From Rhyacophila brunnea (Eukaryota > Arthropoda > Insecta > Trichoptera > Rhyacophilidae), in the NCBI GenBank assembly GCA_022495005.1, contig JAGYXB010001069.1:1-64000 (forward strand): a stretch of 64,000 bases of DNA, in the 5' to 3' direction. The first letter of the stretch is position 1; each line of letters starts with the position of its first letter. The notes beneath the pieces are model-generated. The model had not been told where the DNA came from. It ran no database searches and saw only the letters and a program-made list of their open reading frames with translations. Positions 12,325 through 24,350 of this stretch are shown piece by piece. The position numbers were made by a program, and so were the translations under genes.

Positions 12325-12644
12325 AATATATTATAAAATGTTATATTATCAAATCTTGTGAATTATTCGTTGAATAAAAGAAATGGTTTATTAAAAATTG
12401 TTAGCAAGTTCAGGTAGACGTTATAACTAAATATTTGGCGAGAGCCGGCCGTCGGTTAGTACATCAGGCAATTAATGATTCCTTGATTTAAAAACATAAA
12501 CATCGTTTGTCAAAAATAACGCAATTTGAAAACATGTCATGTGTGACCTGCTAGTTAAAATTATCGTAATTAAGTAGGAGCCCCGTAGCGGGTGATTTTT
12601 TTTGCTTAGATATAACTACTTACAAAAGGGTTTATTATCAAACC

Positions 12645-13000
12645 ATTGATGACATTGATTTGGACGACATGTGGTTTCAACAGGATGGTCTTAAGTGTCA
12701 TACGGCGATTGATAGCAACTAGCGAATTATTGAAATCAAAATTTGGCGATAAGTTGATTTCGAGAAATGGACTTGTCAATTGAACTCCGAGGTCATGCTA
12801 TTTGAGACCTCTGGATTATTTTTTATTGGGCTACGTAAAGTTGCTGGTTTATCCTTGATGCCATGGAAGCGAACATTCTTCGTGATATTCGTGATATACG
12901 GCCAGCAGTGCTCAAAAATGTGGCCCAAAATAGGAAGTACAGAACGCGCTTCGTCATTAGCAACCACGGTAACCATAATCCGAAATGGTTCTCGCCGGTT
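12645..13000 (+). pseudogene. Mariner-type transposase C-terminal remnant
   Basis: Reads MWFQQDGLKCHTA from about 12669, the second catalytic Asp block of IS630/Tc1/mariner transposases, then (shifted frames) a PLDYF segment and DIRPAVLKNVAQNRKYRTRF near 12895-12955. Several frameshifts and stops. The 79- and 82-residue frames at 12776-13024 are shadows. Confidence 0.82.
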
Positions 13001-13439
13001 TAAGGCTATACTCAGTTGAGGCATGGTCTAAAAAGATCGTGGCTAGGCAATGCGCTGATTGCGGGTTGCGGGTGCAAATGACGCATGCCGAACGAAATAT
13101 AATTTGTCATATAAATCCAACATGCGTCCATGTAATGTTCTGTTTATTGTTCTATTAGTAACAATAATAATATATTCATTGACATGTTTTCTTTTTCAAT
13201 GGGTAACGTTTTTAGTCATCTTTACACGATTTAAGAATTAATACCCCCGTCGCCATCACGAAACAAATTGACGTATTCCCAGCTCGACGTTCTCTCTTCG
13301 AATGCCAGTGAGTCCAAAAATTCATCGCGCCTATAGTTGAAAATTATTTGCCGTTTTACTGATGTATCGTCTAAAGGGAAGCCAGCGGCAAAAAAAATGA
13401 AAATAGCCGATATACTGGATTATTTATTAGGTTCGGTTA

Positions 13440-13463
13440 TGTTAAATTAGGTTAGGTTAGGTT
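13440..13463 (+). repeat. Short TTAGG run
   Basis: Three tandem TTAGG units, the insect telomeric motif, preceded by degenerate forms. Similar runs are at 21064-21079 and 34515-34532. Too short to be a telomere. Confidence 0.5.
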
Positions 13464-13533
13464 TTCATTTTTGAATTCAATGAAGCAGAGCTGGACCTCA
13501 CTTTCTCACTTTCCTAGAGTCAGTCTTAAGCAC

Positions 13534-13672
13534 CGAGGTGCATGGTTGCAAATAATCGGTCCCGTGCGGCTCCGTTCGGGACGAAATGTGAGCAATTAAA
13601 TATTCATTATGTCGCAATACAGCAGCGCTGTGGAAGGCGGCCGTGCATAGTCCACGGCTGTACATACACGTC
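13534..13672 (+). repeat. Dispersed repeat, copy 2 (pairs with 7151)
   Basis: Same ordered blocks as 7151-7290. The 100-residue minus-strand frame at 13498-13800 covers this repeat and has no recognisable domain, so it is not annotated as a gene. Confidence 0.6.
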
Positions 13673-13689
13673 GGGTGGTGGAGGGTGTT

Positions 13690-14870
13690 GTTTTTGAATT
13701 CATAAATTTTGTCAAAATCGGCTATGAAAATTGGCGCGATTTCCGCCTGGCTTCCCGTATACCGACTTGTACCGAAATCATTTCCAAATGTGCTAGGCAT
13801 CTTACAAATAAAAAAAAATTATAAGAAATCATTTTTTTTCTGTTATTTTTTGTATAACTTAAAATTCGATCGGGCATAACAAATACCCTTTAAATATTAT
13901 CTGCTCCATCTGGAATAAAAATATGCTGAAAAATGTGATGGCTAAGATATTATAATAAATAATAATGATTTCCAACCAACAAACCTCTTCACCGCGGAGC
14001 ATTTAATTACTTTTTAATTACCACATTTAAATAACATGCTAATTATATCGAATGGCCAACTTATGAGGGCACAACCGTTATGAATGTACCAACTGGGGAA
14101 ATGTATCGATAGGTACTTTTTTGATGACCCTATTTACGCTTTACCACGTCATTATGCCCGATACATTCGAGGAAGGAAAGAAAAGGAAAATACATAGTGA
14201 CAGCTCATAATATACTAAAAAAATATTTTAAAAGGTTTTACTAATGATATGTTTCTTCCTACCAATAATGCATAAACCTGTTATAAATGTTGTGTCGTGC
14301 AATATTTGTACAACTTATTAGATAAAATAAGAAAGCTTAGCAGATAACGCATAGGTAGTTGTATAAAAGCTCACAGTAATAGGCAATAACGATAATGTTC
14401 TATGGACATTATTGTAATGAGAAATTTATAATGTAGGTATGTTCAAATTGAATTCGAGTGATTACATTAAATTTAAGGACATGCAAAACATGATAAACTT
14501 ACGTCCGTCACTTTCGAAGTGAGTGTTTTTGCCTCTAAGCCACCGAATTATTTCTTATGACTACGTTATACTAAGAGGTAATTAATTAACTGAGGTAATT
14601 CAAATTTCACAGGGGCAGTCAATATTGTGAGATTTGTTATCAATTGTTAGATTATAGTGAAAAAACAAATATATATATTATAGTTATATGTGCGATAGTT
14701 TATAAAGATATAACCACGATAGATAAACATATATATACCTTTATTATATAAATGCTTGCAATTATATTGATAACATGTCTGTTTTTCGAAATAATCATGT
14801 TGCTCAATTCAAATTTATTTATTTACATATAATGAACTTTATAAATTAAAAATTTAAGATAAGTATTCAC
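13690..14870. other. Interval without recognised features
   Basis: AT-rich, no coding-like frame of note, no inverted ends seen. Confidence 0.4.
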
Positions 14871-14872
14871 AG

Positions 14873-15075
14873 GTTGACGATAGCCGAGCGGCTTCTTGTC
14901 AAACTTATAATGCCGTGGGTCCAGGGTTCAAATCCCGGGTCTGGCAAAAATTCACGTCATGTGTGTTTGGATTCAAAGAATGGACCTAATAGGTTGAGCG
15001 TGTGACTAACATCCATTTCTCGTTAAACAAAAATCTGTTAAGTAACCTCTTCGTGAGGCGGTCCAGCTCCAGGAT
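14873..15075 (+). mobile_element. tRNA-derived SINE (family 1), best-preserved head
   Basis: The head GATAGCCGAGCGGC (box A) ... GGGTTCAAATCCCGGG (box B) resembles a Leu/Ser-type tRNA. The body contains TGGACCTAATAGGTTGAGCG and CATCCATTTCTCG. It lacks a closed acceptor stem, so it is a SINE rather than a tRNA gene. Confidence 0.82.
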
Positions 15076-15089
15076 TGTTGAGGCATTTA

Positions 15090-15405
15090 AAAAACACTTA
15101 AATTTATTAAGTCTTGCCTATATCAAACCATAATCGATGATAAATATTCTTCTATTTATAAAATATCTGAAATTATGTATGGTTTAATGGCATAATTTTA
15201 GATATTTTATAGATAAACAAGTATTTTTTTACTATTATCTACTATGGCTTGAATTAGGCAGGATTTAATTGAATTTAAAAAATTAACAGACAATATCTAC
15301 ACATTTTAGTCTTAGTTCAATGAACACAAATACGTTTGACTGACAAAGTTTAGTGTGCACTATTTATGCCGGATCTTAACAGTCTACTTCCGCTCTTCGC
15401 CACTG
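15090..15405 (+). repeat. Foldback family copy lacking its left arm
   Basis: Interior (TATAAAATATCTGAAATTAT, AGGCAGGATTTAATTG) and right arm ending CTCTTCGCCACTG match the 45850-46425 foldback. The left arm is not present. Confidence 0.6.
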
Positions 15406-15519
15406 TCAGGTACACACAGGTCAACACAACCAATAATAGCAGATTTCGTATATATACTTCCGGAAACGTACGTAGCCAAATATAATTATATAGGTATATC
15501 TAGTCAAATTTAGATTACA

Positions 15520-16690
15520 GTATGCAAGGCGTATGCTTACATAAGAGTAAGTCAGTTGGATGAAGCTACAGACAGTATCCATACAGCATCAAATAGAGGA
15601 GTCTGAATAATTTCTTCTGAACTCTTTCCACCATAAAGCCGACTGTTGAGGTGTCTATGCATTAGATCTATTCTTAAGTCAGTTTCGAACTAAATAAATA
15701 TAAAGAATAGAACAGTTGTGACGACTTTTCACAAATGGTAACCATATGGCCACTAAATATCGGTTTACTATCAAACGTAATGCCAACACCCCTTTTAGAT
15801 GATATAAGTAGAAGAACTCTGTCATGCATCGAATATTGGAAAAATAATATTCGTGAAGCTCTAGTAAATGGTAAAGATTATATTTATCAATATTAATGTC
15901 CAGACTGTAACATCTGCCCCAATCAGCGTTGTTTGTCAGATCTAGCATTTTTCAATAGAAAACCAGCTTGCAAAAAACACATCTAGCTTGTGGCGTTTTT
16001 ACTAGTCTTTTTTGTTGAATCAAACAGCTTTAAATAGTTTGAAAATACGCTAGATATTATTTAGTTAAATTTAATTGAAATTCGTATATATTTGTTATAT
16101 ATTCTATTGAATGTATACAAATAATAGGATAGGACAGAATATTTTGAATAAGTTCCTGGGAAAATGTAGTGCGATTTTTCCTCGCAGATATAATAATATA
16201 AACAATTATTTTTCGAATTTCGCTTTTTTTTGATAGGCGAAAAAAATGAATTTGTTGTTGATAGAAAAAATACTTGTAAATAATTATTATTTTTACAAAT
16301 TCTAGCGTTTTTGTTACTAAATTGTTTTTTTAACCTGTCTGGGATGTTTTTGTCAACGACACTTGGCAACACTGGCCTCAATGTAATATAATAATATCTA
16401 CGACAATCATTCAAGGCGACAAATTCCATGAATAGTTTCAAACAATCAGCGAACAACAGAAACATAATATTTTTAAAAACCAGTGCTTTGTCATTTATAA
16501 AAATTGTGAACATAATGACCCTAAGTTTGAGCCCTGAGGAACACCAGAAAATATTTTAAAAGTTCGTGAATGAGAGAGGCCGTACGATACGTATTGTTGA
16601 CGATTCCTAAAATAACTCCCGAGTAACTTCAGAAACCGATCCGACAATCCAATAAGTTCAGGATGTCATGATCGACTCCGTCATATGTTT
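15520..16690 (-). pseudogene. Non-LTR (Jockey-like) reverse transcriptase, degenerate
   Basis: On the minus strand, in several frames, are DRFLKLLGSYFRNRQQYVSYG (16.6 kb), the reverse transcriptase box SGVPQGSNLGSL (about 16510-16550), FINDKALVF and LLFADCLKLFME (16.4 kb; normally FADD, so the catalytic pair is damaged), and the C-terminal MVERVQKKLFRLLYL segment near 15640. The 150-residue frame at 16061-16513 is only part of this and runs into unrelated sequence. Confidence 0.78.
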
Positions 16691-17150
16691 TCAAGAAAAC
16701 AAGGTCATGGTTATTAAAAAAAAAAAACTATGTTAGATTCTTCATTATAGAAAATACATATTTTCGAAAATCCGTAAGTAATTAATGACGGTTAATTTTT
16801 TTCAAAATGGTAACCCTGAAGTGCTTCTGTTTTATTTTGACTAGTTGACTGTCGCCTACACCATCCTGCCAAACGATTGAATAAATTTAAATAAAAATTA
16901 AAACAATTTAAAATTATCTCTGAGAAACACTTAAATTTTCTGCTATTATTTGAAGAGCAAATATTATTAATATATTTTTCCCCCAAAAATCATGCTTTTT
17001 TCTCAATAATATTCTTTATTCTCATTCTATTCCAATACATTTTGATCAGCATTACTTTGAATAATATGTTCTATATCCGTTTGTAGTCAACAAACAATCC
17101 CATCATAGATACAATAGAATTGATATAATGAAATTATTATTATAATATAC

Positions 17151-17360
17151 TTTTTCGGCTTATGACCTTGTGGGTTCTAATTTCGAATCCTGGGTCTGGC
17201 AAATACACGTTTTGATTTTTAATTTGTGTTTGGAGTTAGAGTATGGACATAATAGGTTGAGCAAGTGGTTAAAATCCATTTCTCGTAAAAAAAATAATCT
17301 GTTAATACAAAAACCTCCAATCTGTTAAGGCCCATATTATGATCCTATTATGATCGGAAA
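17151..17360 (+). mobile_element. tRNA-derived SINE (family 1)
   Basis: Box B TTCGAATCC followed by the family body TGGACATAATAGGTTGAGC and ATCCATTTCTCG and a CCTCCAATCTGTTAAGG tail. The head is truncated before box A. Confidence 0.75.
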
Positions 17361-17859
17361 TGGTCAAAAGATAAAATTGTTGCATATCGGATTGTACGAG
17401 TTTATACGGTGGACACTTAACGGACTTATTTTTTTCTAAATCCACTCTGAATAAAAGATATATTAGAAAAAATACTTCTGAATATACTGAGCGCGGGATT
17501 CGAACACACATCATAAAGGCAGAAAGTATGCCAATACTCCATCGTAGGTATTTTCGCCCTTTTGAATTATTTTCATATGAAAATATAACGAAAACAGTCT
17601 TGTTTCTGTTAACAAAAACACAGAACGATTAGATTAGACAGTGAAGCTATTTTTTGAAAATAGAACAAGGTCGCAATTTAACAGTGATACAGTGTGTTAT
17701 TTTTTTATTAATACAGTGAAAGAATAAAATTTCTATGATAGATTGTAAGATAGGTGATTTTATCGATAAATACCCAATATAACGAAGACTTGATCGCGCA
17801 GAGCTGGTGAACGAGATCGCTGAAAAATCCCAACAGCTGTTTCAATACATTGGATCCTT

Positions 17860-18482
17860 CAGATATCTCGCAAGCCGCACAAATCAGCCGAGAGAAGAAC
17901 GACCACGGCTAGGAGCATATTAGCACTATTTTTAAACACCTACACCTAACACGAAACACATAAACACACTATCAAACCGATCACACATACGAACGCACCG
18001 AAAACAGTGTACATAACAATAATACACGCTCAAATCGCACAGAAAACAAACTAATAATCAGCCGTTATTAACGCGTGTTCGATAATTAATTAAAAACTTT
18101 AATTAAATCGCGCCAATCCGCGAACATACGCGCGGCGTAAAGAACTTGTATGTTATTTTTTCCGCTAATGCCACCTTTACGTTGTTTAAAAAAGTTTCGA
18201 TGAAGAGAGCGAAAAAGCTCCTGCTTGCTACGCGTCGCTTTGAACACTGACGAGATGAGCTTTCCGACGTCGCTGTCAAAGCTCTCTACGCTGAATCCAC
18301 AATTTCTCTTCTCCCTCTGTTTCGTCTGATTTTCCCCCGATAAAATGAAATGGGCGAACTTTTTGTATGTTTAAATCTTCCGGCGTTTCCGTGAGTAAGA
18401 TATCAGAGGGGGCGTGATCCGGAATGCCGGTCAGATCTTGGAGTGATGCTGATTTTTCATCAGATGCTTTTCTCGGTGACAT
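17860..18482 (-). other. CpG-richer coding-like block, unidentified, with frame conflict
   Basis: Two overlapping minus-strand frames both look coding. Frame 1 (18482 to 18276) starts MSPRKASDEKSASLQDL and is acidic and hydrophilic. Frame 2 is open from 18370 to 18086 without an early Met, and its last 70 or so residues (from GFSVESFDSDVGKLISS) are also protein-like, ending DWRDLIKVFN. They overlap by 95 bp, so one indel in 18276-18370 would join them into about 130 residues. Farther down are two short hydrophobic leader-like frames, including MLLAVVVLLSADLCGL from 17918. I do not recognise any domain. It could be a decayed gene, a first exon with CpG-rich promoter, or an unknown element. Confidence 0.35.
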
Positions 18483-19439
18483 AAAATACCTCCAGGCTTT
18501 TCTTTTTCATTCCATCTGAAGACATTCATGCCCATTAATTAATATGATATTTATAAATCGGTTATTGGAACACATTACATTCAGAAAATAATATAAACAA
18601 AACATACATACTTATTACATACAATTTTTTTGTTAATATATTATGAACTTGTTTTTCGTACAATGTGGTTCAAAAATATAATTACATATTATAGTTATGT
18701 ATGTATTCGCAAGTTGTGGTTAAGATGTAGTAAAAAATTCTTTATTATAGTTTTAGATAAAGTTATATTCTTACATTTATTTATTTTATTTTCCGATCAG
18801 AATTAAATACTTTGTATACGCTCTTGTGTTATTTTGTTCAGCGTTGCCAAGTTAGCGTTTTCTTGCCAGATCTTGGAATCATAGCGTTAAATCTAGTGTT
18901 CTCTGACACAACGAACAGCTTTATTCTAATAAAAAACTGGAATATTATACTACATAATATATGTATTTGCTTTGAAATCAACTTGCTGACCTAACTTAGC
19001 AATACAATAAATACGATATTTAAGTGATGTTCAAATTTCGTACATGCTTTAGTTGTTGTGTGGAGTATTTGTTAGGTTAAAATACTAGTTTCTTTGCTTT
19101 GTAAAAATCTAGCATTTTTTTCATTCAACTAGCTTATTTTCTTATCCTGTCTATGAATGACAGTTAGTAATAATGATGATTTTGTTTAGTATTTATTTCG
19201 GGATGTGTTTAATGTCATTTTCATGGCTATGTCATCTGCACAGAGCTCCAAGAGTACTCTTTTTATAATATTGGGCAGTCGTTGATGACATGCCACACTG
19301 TTTGAGACGTGTTGCCGTCTCATTGACAGTTGGCAAAGTTTTTGTGACATGAATACCTCAGTGACATGCGTTTTGCAGACGATAATGCTGTCTTTGTAAA
19401 CAACCTAGAACACCTCAAAACGGGATGAAAGAGCATGCA

Positions 19440-20044
19440 AATGAAACCCTCAAAGCAGGATTAAAGATAATAATGCCTCAAAGACAAAAGTAATGACAAA
19501 CTGCTTTGCCGAATCAAAAGCAATCCTCATCAATGGTACTCAAATCGAGCGAGTCAACAACTACGTCTATCTTGTGCAACAAATGTCAATTGACGGTGGT
19601 ATGTAATACGAGATTGCTCGTAGAACCATAATGGCATGGAGTGCATTTGGGCGACTGAATAGTATCTTCAAAAGTGACCTCCCATTGTGTCTTAAGCGTA
19701 AAGTGTTCAACTAAAATGTGCTACCAACGCTCACGTATGCTTGCGAAATATGAAAGAGAAATACGAGTAGCGCAATGTAGCATAGGGAGGTGCATGTTGG
19801 GCACTATGCGTAAATATCACAAAATAAACCAATGGATAGAGCACGAGATGTGATAGAGGTCGTTAAGCAGATGAAAATGGCGCTCGGAAAGTAGGCAACT
19901 TAAGGGTCACAGAACGCTTATGTCCGCTGGATAGACGAGCTCATAAAGTTCATTAGATGTACGTGGTAGCAAATAACAAGGGACCGAGAAGAGTGGGAGA
20001 GCTATGGGGAGCCTTTCATCCAGAAGTGGATCGACCCCGGCTGA
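19440..20044 (+). pseudogene. Non-LTR retrotransposon 3' half, degenerate
   Basis: Fragments in several frames read KTKVMTNCFAESK, ERVNNYVYL, RTIMAWSAFGRLNSIF, LTYACE and RWIDELIKF, ending with DREEW and FIQKWIDPG at a stop (20042). The order matches the reverse transcriptase thumb and C-terminus of insect RTE/CR1-like elements; the final part is close to the fragment at 47939-48235. Many stops. Confidence 0.78.
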
Positions 20045-20825
20045 TTTGAAATGTTTCGATACCCCCCCCACCCCCCTTTAAATTTTCTGACAAACGATAG
20101 CGTCATCTTCGTTTCGCTGCTCTGCACCTCAATTATTCTAAAACTAAATAACGTAATTATAAAACGTGTTAATTCGCATCCTTAAATAATATTATAAGCA
20201 GATTGCATTAATGGGTTTTGTTCAAGCTGAAAAAGTAATATAAAATATCTAAATGAAATTATTTTCGTATCTCCTCATCTTAAAGGAAACAAATTTCATG
20301 GCAAATGGATTGAATTATAAACCCCGTTAAAAAGCGCAAAAAGAATAATTTCAAAGTTTTTCTGTAAACAGGCTTAACCCAATTAAAAACATTTCAGGAA
20401 TTTTCTTTTTATAATAGCCGTTTCCGAGAAACAAACAAAAAATACTAATTTGTCAGTAGATAGTATGACCAAAAGAAAGCTTTGTTTATTTTTAAATCAT
20501 TCATCGGCTATTTAACAGCAAAAAAATAAAAATAAACGTGATGTGTATTAGAAGATTCACGCAAAGCTCACTATAGTGAAGCCATGCCACGAAACTGTAT
20601 TTATACCGTTTATACTTCGAATTCAATATGGTAAACCGTTTGTAGAAAATTATGTTTGTTGTTGCATAATATTAAAATAAAATATGGTAATAATTTGAAC
20701 GAAAAATGCAACCGAAAATCTTCATTTATTGAAAACAGGTTCATTTATTGCTTGAAATAGAAAAGTGTATGGACCGGAACGCTGGATAATTTCCCGAAAA
20801 CATGTGGGAGCTTCGTTGTTATATA

Positions 20826-21203
20826 TGTTACGCCGAATATGTGAAATTGCGTATTACATGAAATCGGCAAAATTTTTCCTATTTCATGAAAAATGCAAGC
20901 CCGTTGCCTTATTCATGAATTAGGCAAAATATCCGCCGAGTCCGTGAATTCGGCAGGGTATGGAATTCTTAAACTGTCAACATGACAGTAGAAAAAGTAA
21001 ATTTAATACGGATGGTTTTATTAGTTTTAATTGGACATAATATAATATTATTAATATTATTATTAGGTTAGGTTAGGTTTTGCAATTCTGAATTCAACTG
21101 AATGTCCATTTTGAGGTTAGCTAACAACTGTCAACAAAATATCAAAGTAGGCAAAATTTTGCCGATTTTATGTAATTTGCAATTTCACACATTAGGCGTA
21201 ACA
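20826..21203. mobile_element. Long-TIR MITE, TGTTACGCC ends
   Basis: A 378-bp element with about 55-bp inverted termini: TGTTACGCCGAATATGTG at the left and CACACATTAGGCGTAACA at the right, extending inward to CGGCAAAATTTT / AAAATTTTGCCG. TA dinucleotides flank both ends. The interior has several copies of a TCATGAATTAGGCAAAAT-like motif. Non-coding. Confidence 0.8.
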
Positions 21204-22109
21204 TATACATTATAGACTTATCTACATACCTCAGACGGATAAATACAATACCAGTCTTTGTATGTCTGATATGCACTACTAAGTACTAAGATTTATGCAA
21301 AAAATAATGTTTTCAGCGTCGCAGGTGAAATAACTATATTTTACGAAATATGCTGTCAAAAATGATATTATTATTTTTCTTGCAGTGCATGGTTTGTCTA
21401 ATTCTGCAGGACATCACTGTTGTGTACTTATAAAATATATTAATTACGATCGTTGAATTGGTTGAATTAGTAATATCATTCAATATCCACAGACATTGAA
21501 GATGTCGGAAGGCGAATCCTGGCATGCTAAACCCAAATCGTCTGGCATGGTACAAAACCCTCATTAATCAGTAGCTATGTTATATTAAGATTATATTAAT
21601 AAAAAGTTTGTAATAAAACAACACGAAATCTATAATTTATTGTTTGTAGAAATGAGTGTGTGCATGTCAAGTTTTAAATTTCAAAAAATGCGAATGAATG
21701 TAATGATTTTCATAGTACCTAATTCCCAAACCCAAAACCAAAAACCCGAATATTTATAAAAAAGAATATATACATAATATATAAATATATTTATATAAAA
21801 GCATTGGCAAACTTTGGAAACGTCGATCCAGCGGCCCGTTTAATGCTCCTTGGGTCCATTGTAAGACTACATTTCCAATTGCCGAGCGACGTTCGATCCC
21901 ATTTCCATTTCATCAGCTTAGCTACATTTATCACATCGCATACTCTTGTCTACTATTTTTTAGTCCAACATGTACATTTCCATACCACGATGGGCTACTA
22001 TTGTAGTTTCGGATTTATCCTACATACAACAATGCAACAAGTGCGAAACTTCACTACGTCATCGTGTTAGTCCCGCAAGGATACACGATTTTATAGAAAC
22101 TATTCATAC

Positions 22110-22496
22110 GGTTCCATGACAAAACAGAACAGTGACAAAACAGAATATAACAAAACAGAACTGTGACAAAACAGATAAATATAACTATGACCTTTCAGGA
22201 AAAATATAAATTTAATATTGAAATTGTCCTATCTCTATTATGTTCATAAATTTTTAATAGCACAGATTTTCAATACGCCATAATAAATCAAATTAAATAC
22301 CTAATTTCTGCATTCCTAATCGATAGAAAGCCTCAAATATATTGCCGGCAAGCTTAGGATTTCTCATCTTAATCAATATAATATGTTCAAAATGATTGGG
22401 TGACTAGGTATAACAAAATAATGACCTAACCTAAATAGATTCCACAAAAATTAATGTTTCATTTTTCCCCTGGCTGTTCTGTTTTGTCCGGTTACG
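22110..22496. mobile_element. hAT-type MITE with ACAAAACAG subrepeats
   Basis: Flanked by perfect ATTCATAC duplications (22102-22109, 22497-22504). Inner termini CATGACAAAACAGAACAG and CTGTTCTGTTTTGTCCGG are inverted. The left end carries four tandem GTGACAAAACAGA-like units of about 16 bp. Confidence 0.78.
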
Positions 22497-23090
22497 ATTC
22501 ATACATTCACTGGAAGATCCTTTCGGATGACTTTACTGAGAGAACAGATGAATCCACATTAAAAGCGAATATATTATACATCGTCACAATATGTAGGTCA
22601 CGGAGATGGCTTCCAATGATGACATGCTAAAGAATTTGAATTTAGATGTACCCGCCAATTACCTATGTGGTCGTTACCATGTTCTATATTGGGTCAGAAC
22701 CATTTTCTCGTCAGGAAAATATTAATACTATCGACCGAATGTAATTGATGGAATTTGAATTTAAATTCTAATGGATTTATTTGGAGAAATTTGCGAGGGG
22801 TTCGAGACTAGTCAATGCGCTCCATAAAGGCATATACCTTCATGTTCAGTGCTGTGATTTTTTTTATAAATTTCATTTTGTTGCATAACATTGTTTTATT
22901 TTTGTTCTCTTTTGTGAGGATAATATTTTGTATTTATATTAGATATTACCTACTTATGCATTTTTATTTAACTCTTTTTTTCAATTTTAATCTTAGCTAC
23001 GTTGTCTACGTTCTGAATTTTGATTTGTTATGTCCACAATGTCTTGTTTTTTAAATACCCACTAGAAAAATGACATTTGAAAAAATATGA

Positions 23091-23380
23091 TGCTCGGCGG
23101 GATTTGAACCCGTCTAACCACTGGTTTCGCGCCATCTGTGCATTAACCAATTATGCTACGAATCTGCTATCTAATTGCGACAATTTAAATTAGTAGGTCA
23201 TACATGAATTGCTTATCAAATTGCGTTATTAATGACTATCATTTTGTTGTGTATTAAATCAAGGAATATTAACTACCTAATTTAAGGTGTTTTCAAGTTA
23301 TGTATGTTCAATATATGGATTGCAACATTCTCAAAATCTTGTGAATTATTCGTTGAATAAATGAAATGGTCTATTAAAAA
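23091..23380. mobile_element. tRNA-module repeat (minus-oriented module)
   Basis: The minus strand of 23091-23165 has box A TAGCATAATTGG and box B GGTTCAAATCCCGCC. The spacing, then GTGTTTTCAAGTTATGTATG and CTTGTGAATTATTCGTTG to the right, reproduce the layout of the copies at 58701 and 59465. Not a functional tRNA. Confidence 0.65.
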
Positions 23381-23450
23381 TAAATTTGTGCTTTGCAGAT
23401 AACTTTGTTTGCAAAAAACCCACCAAGACCACCTCCAAGATTGTGGTTAC

Positions 23451-23832
23451 ATGTAAGTTGTACGTATGCAGTTCATCGTGGGACACTTATTCGTGCGGTG
23501 CAGTACGTGAAACATGAGTTCGTATAACATTTTATCAAATGACGGGTTCTTCGTTGGACATTTCACCGTGGAATACATTTGTACGTATCTTACAACATGC
23601 GGCGATAGTTTGCAAATAGTACTGCTCCAATTAGATTAACCCTATCCTAACCTAACCTAGTAAAGACATCTCATAAAATTCTCCACATGTTGTAGCATAG
23701 TACAAATATACTACACGGTAAAATGTTCAACGAAGAACTCGTCATTTGATTAAATGTTACACGAACTCATGTTTCACGTACTGCGGCGCACGAATAAGTG
23801 TCCTGCGGTGAACTGTTTACGTACAAATTTCC
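23451..23832. mobile_element. Foldback/TIR element with about 130-bp arms
   Basis: The left arm (23451-23583) and right arm (23700-23832) are inverted copies, for example GACACTTATTCGTGCGG / CGCACGAATAAGTGTCC and GGGTTCTTCGTTGGACATTT / AATGTTCAACGAAGAACTC. The 116-bp spacer is non-coding and holds a CCTAACCTAACCTAG run. Confidence 0.82.
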
Positions 23833-24350
23833 GGATACGCAAGATTGTACGTAGTAACTATTGTGATTTTAAGCAAAGGTCAACGTTTTTTTCAGAGACA
23901 ATTTCGGAACAAGTATAAAATAAATTTGGTTTCAATAGCGATTTCAGTTCTGTTAAAAAAAAAAGCTTTTACTCTAAGTCGAGAGCTTTTTTTATTTTAG
24001 CTTTTCCTCCCATGTTTTCCGCAATACAATCAGGTTTTCAAGCTAAAATTAAAATTCCTTCCACAATCCGGATCGCTTTTCTTAATTGTGAAGCCTCGTT
24101 AAATTCAGTCTTAAATCCAAATCGGGACTCTTTTCCGTTCGTGCGGTTTTGCGTTTCTATAATTTTCCTCTCTGTCAGATGTTACGTTACAACCTACCTA
24201 CCTGTTTTGAAAAAAAAGGTTTGGTGGGTTATAAAATTTCTGAATATTTTTCGAGTGGCTGAAGACCCATGATCTGGGGGTAAGGTTATATATTATTATA
24301 TTCTGTGAAGATCAACAGCTGGCAACTCTAATAATGTATACTGTTATAAG

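Noticed and set aside
12776..13024. Overlapping frames on both strands
   Set aside because: Shadows of the decayed mariner-type transposase, whose true reading crosses several frames.
13498..13800. 100-residue minus-strand frame
   Set aside because: It overlaps a dispersed repeat whose other copy at 7151 does not keep the frame.
16061..16513. 150-residue minus-strand open frame
   Set aside because: Only its first third matches a reverse transcriptase (FADC..LKLFME); the rest is lysine/asparagine-rich AT noise. Annotated as part of a retrotransposon pseudogene.
21804..22070. 88-residue plus-strand frame
   Set aside because: No recognisable domain, no splice context, and it abuts a hAT MITE; insufficient support.
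22118..22172. Short regularly spaced repeats considered as a CRISPR-like array
   Set aside because: Units of about 16 bp with almost no spacers, located at a hAT end in animal DNA; a subterminal transposon repeat.
22815..23054. Hydrophobic 79-residue frame resembling a membrane protein
   Set aside because: F/L/Y-rich frames arise readily from T-rich DNA; no homology and no conserved start or splice context.
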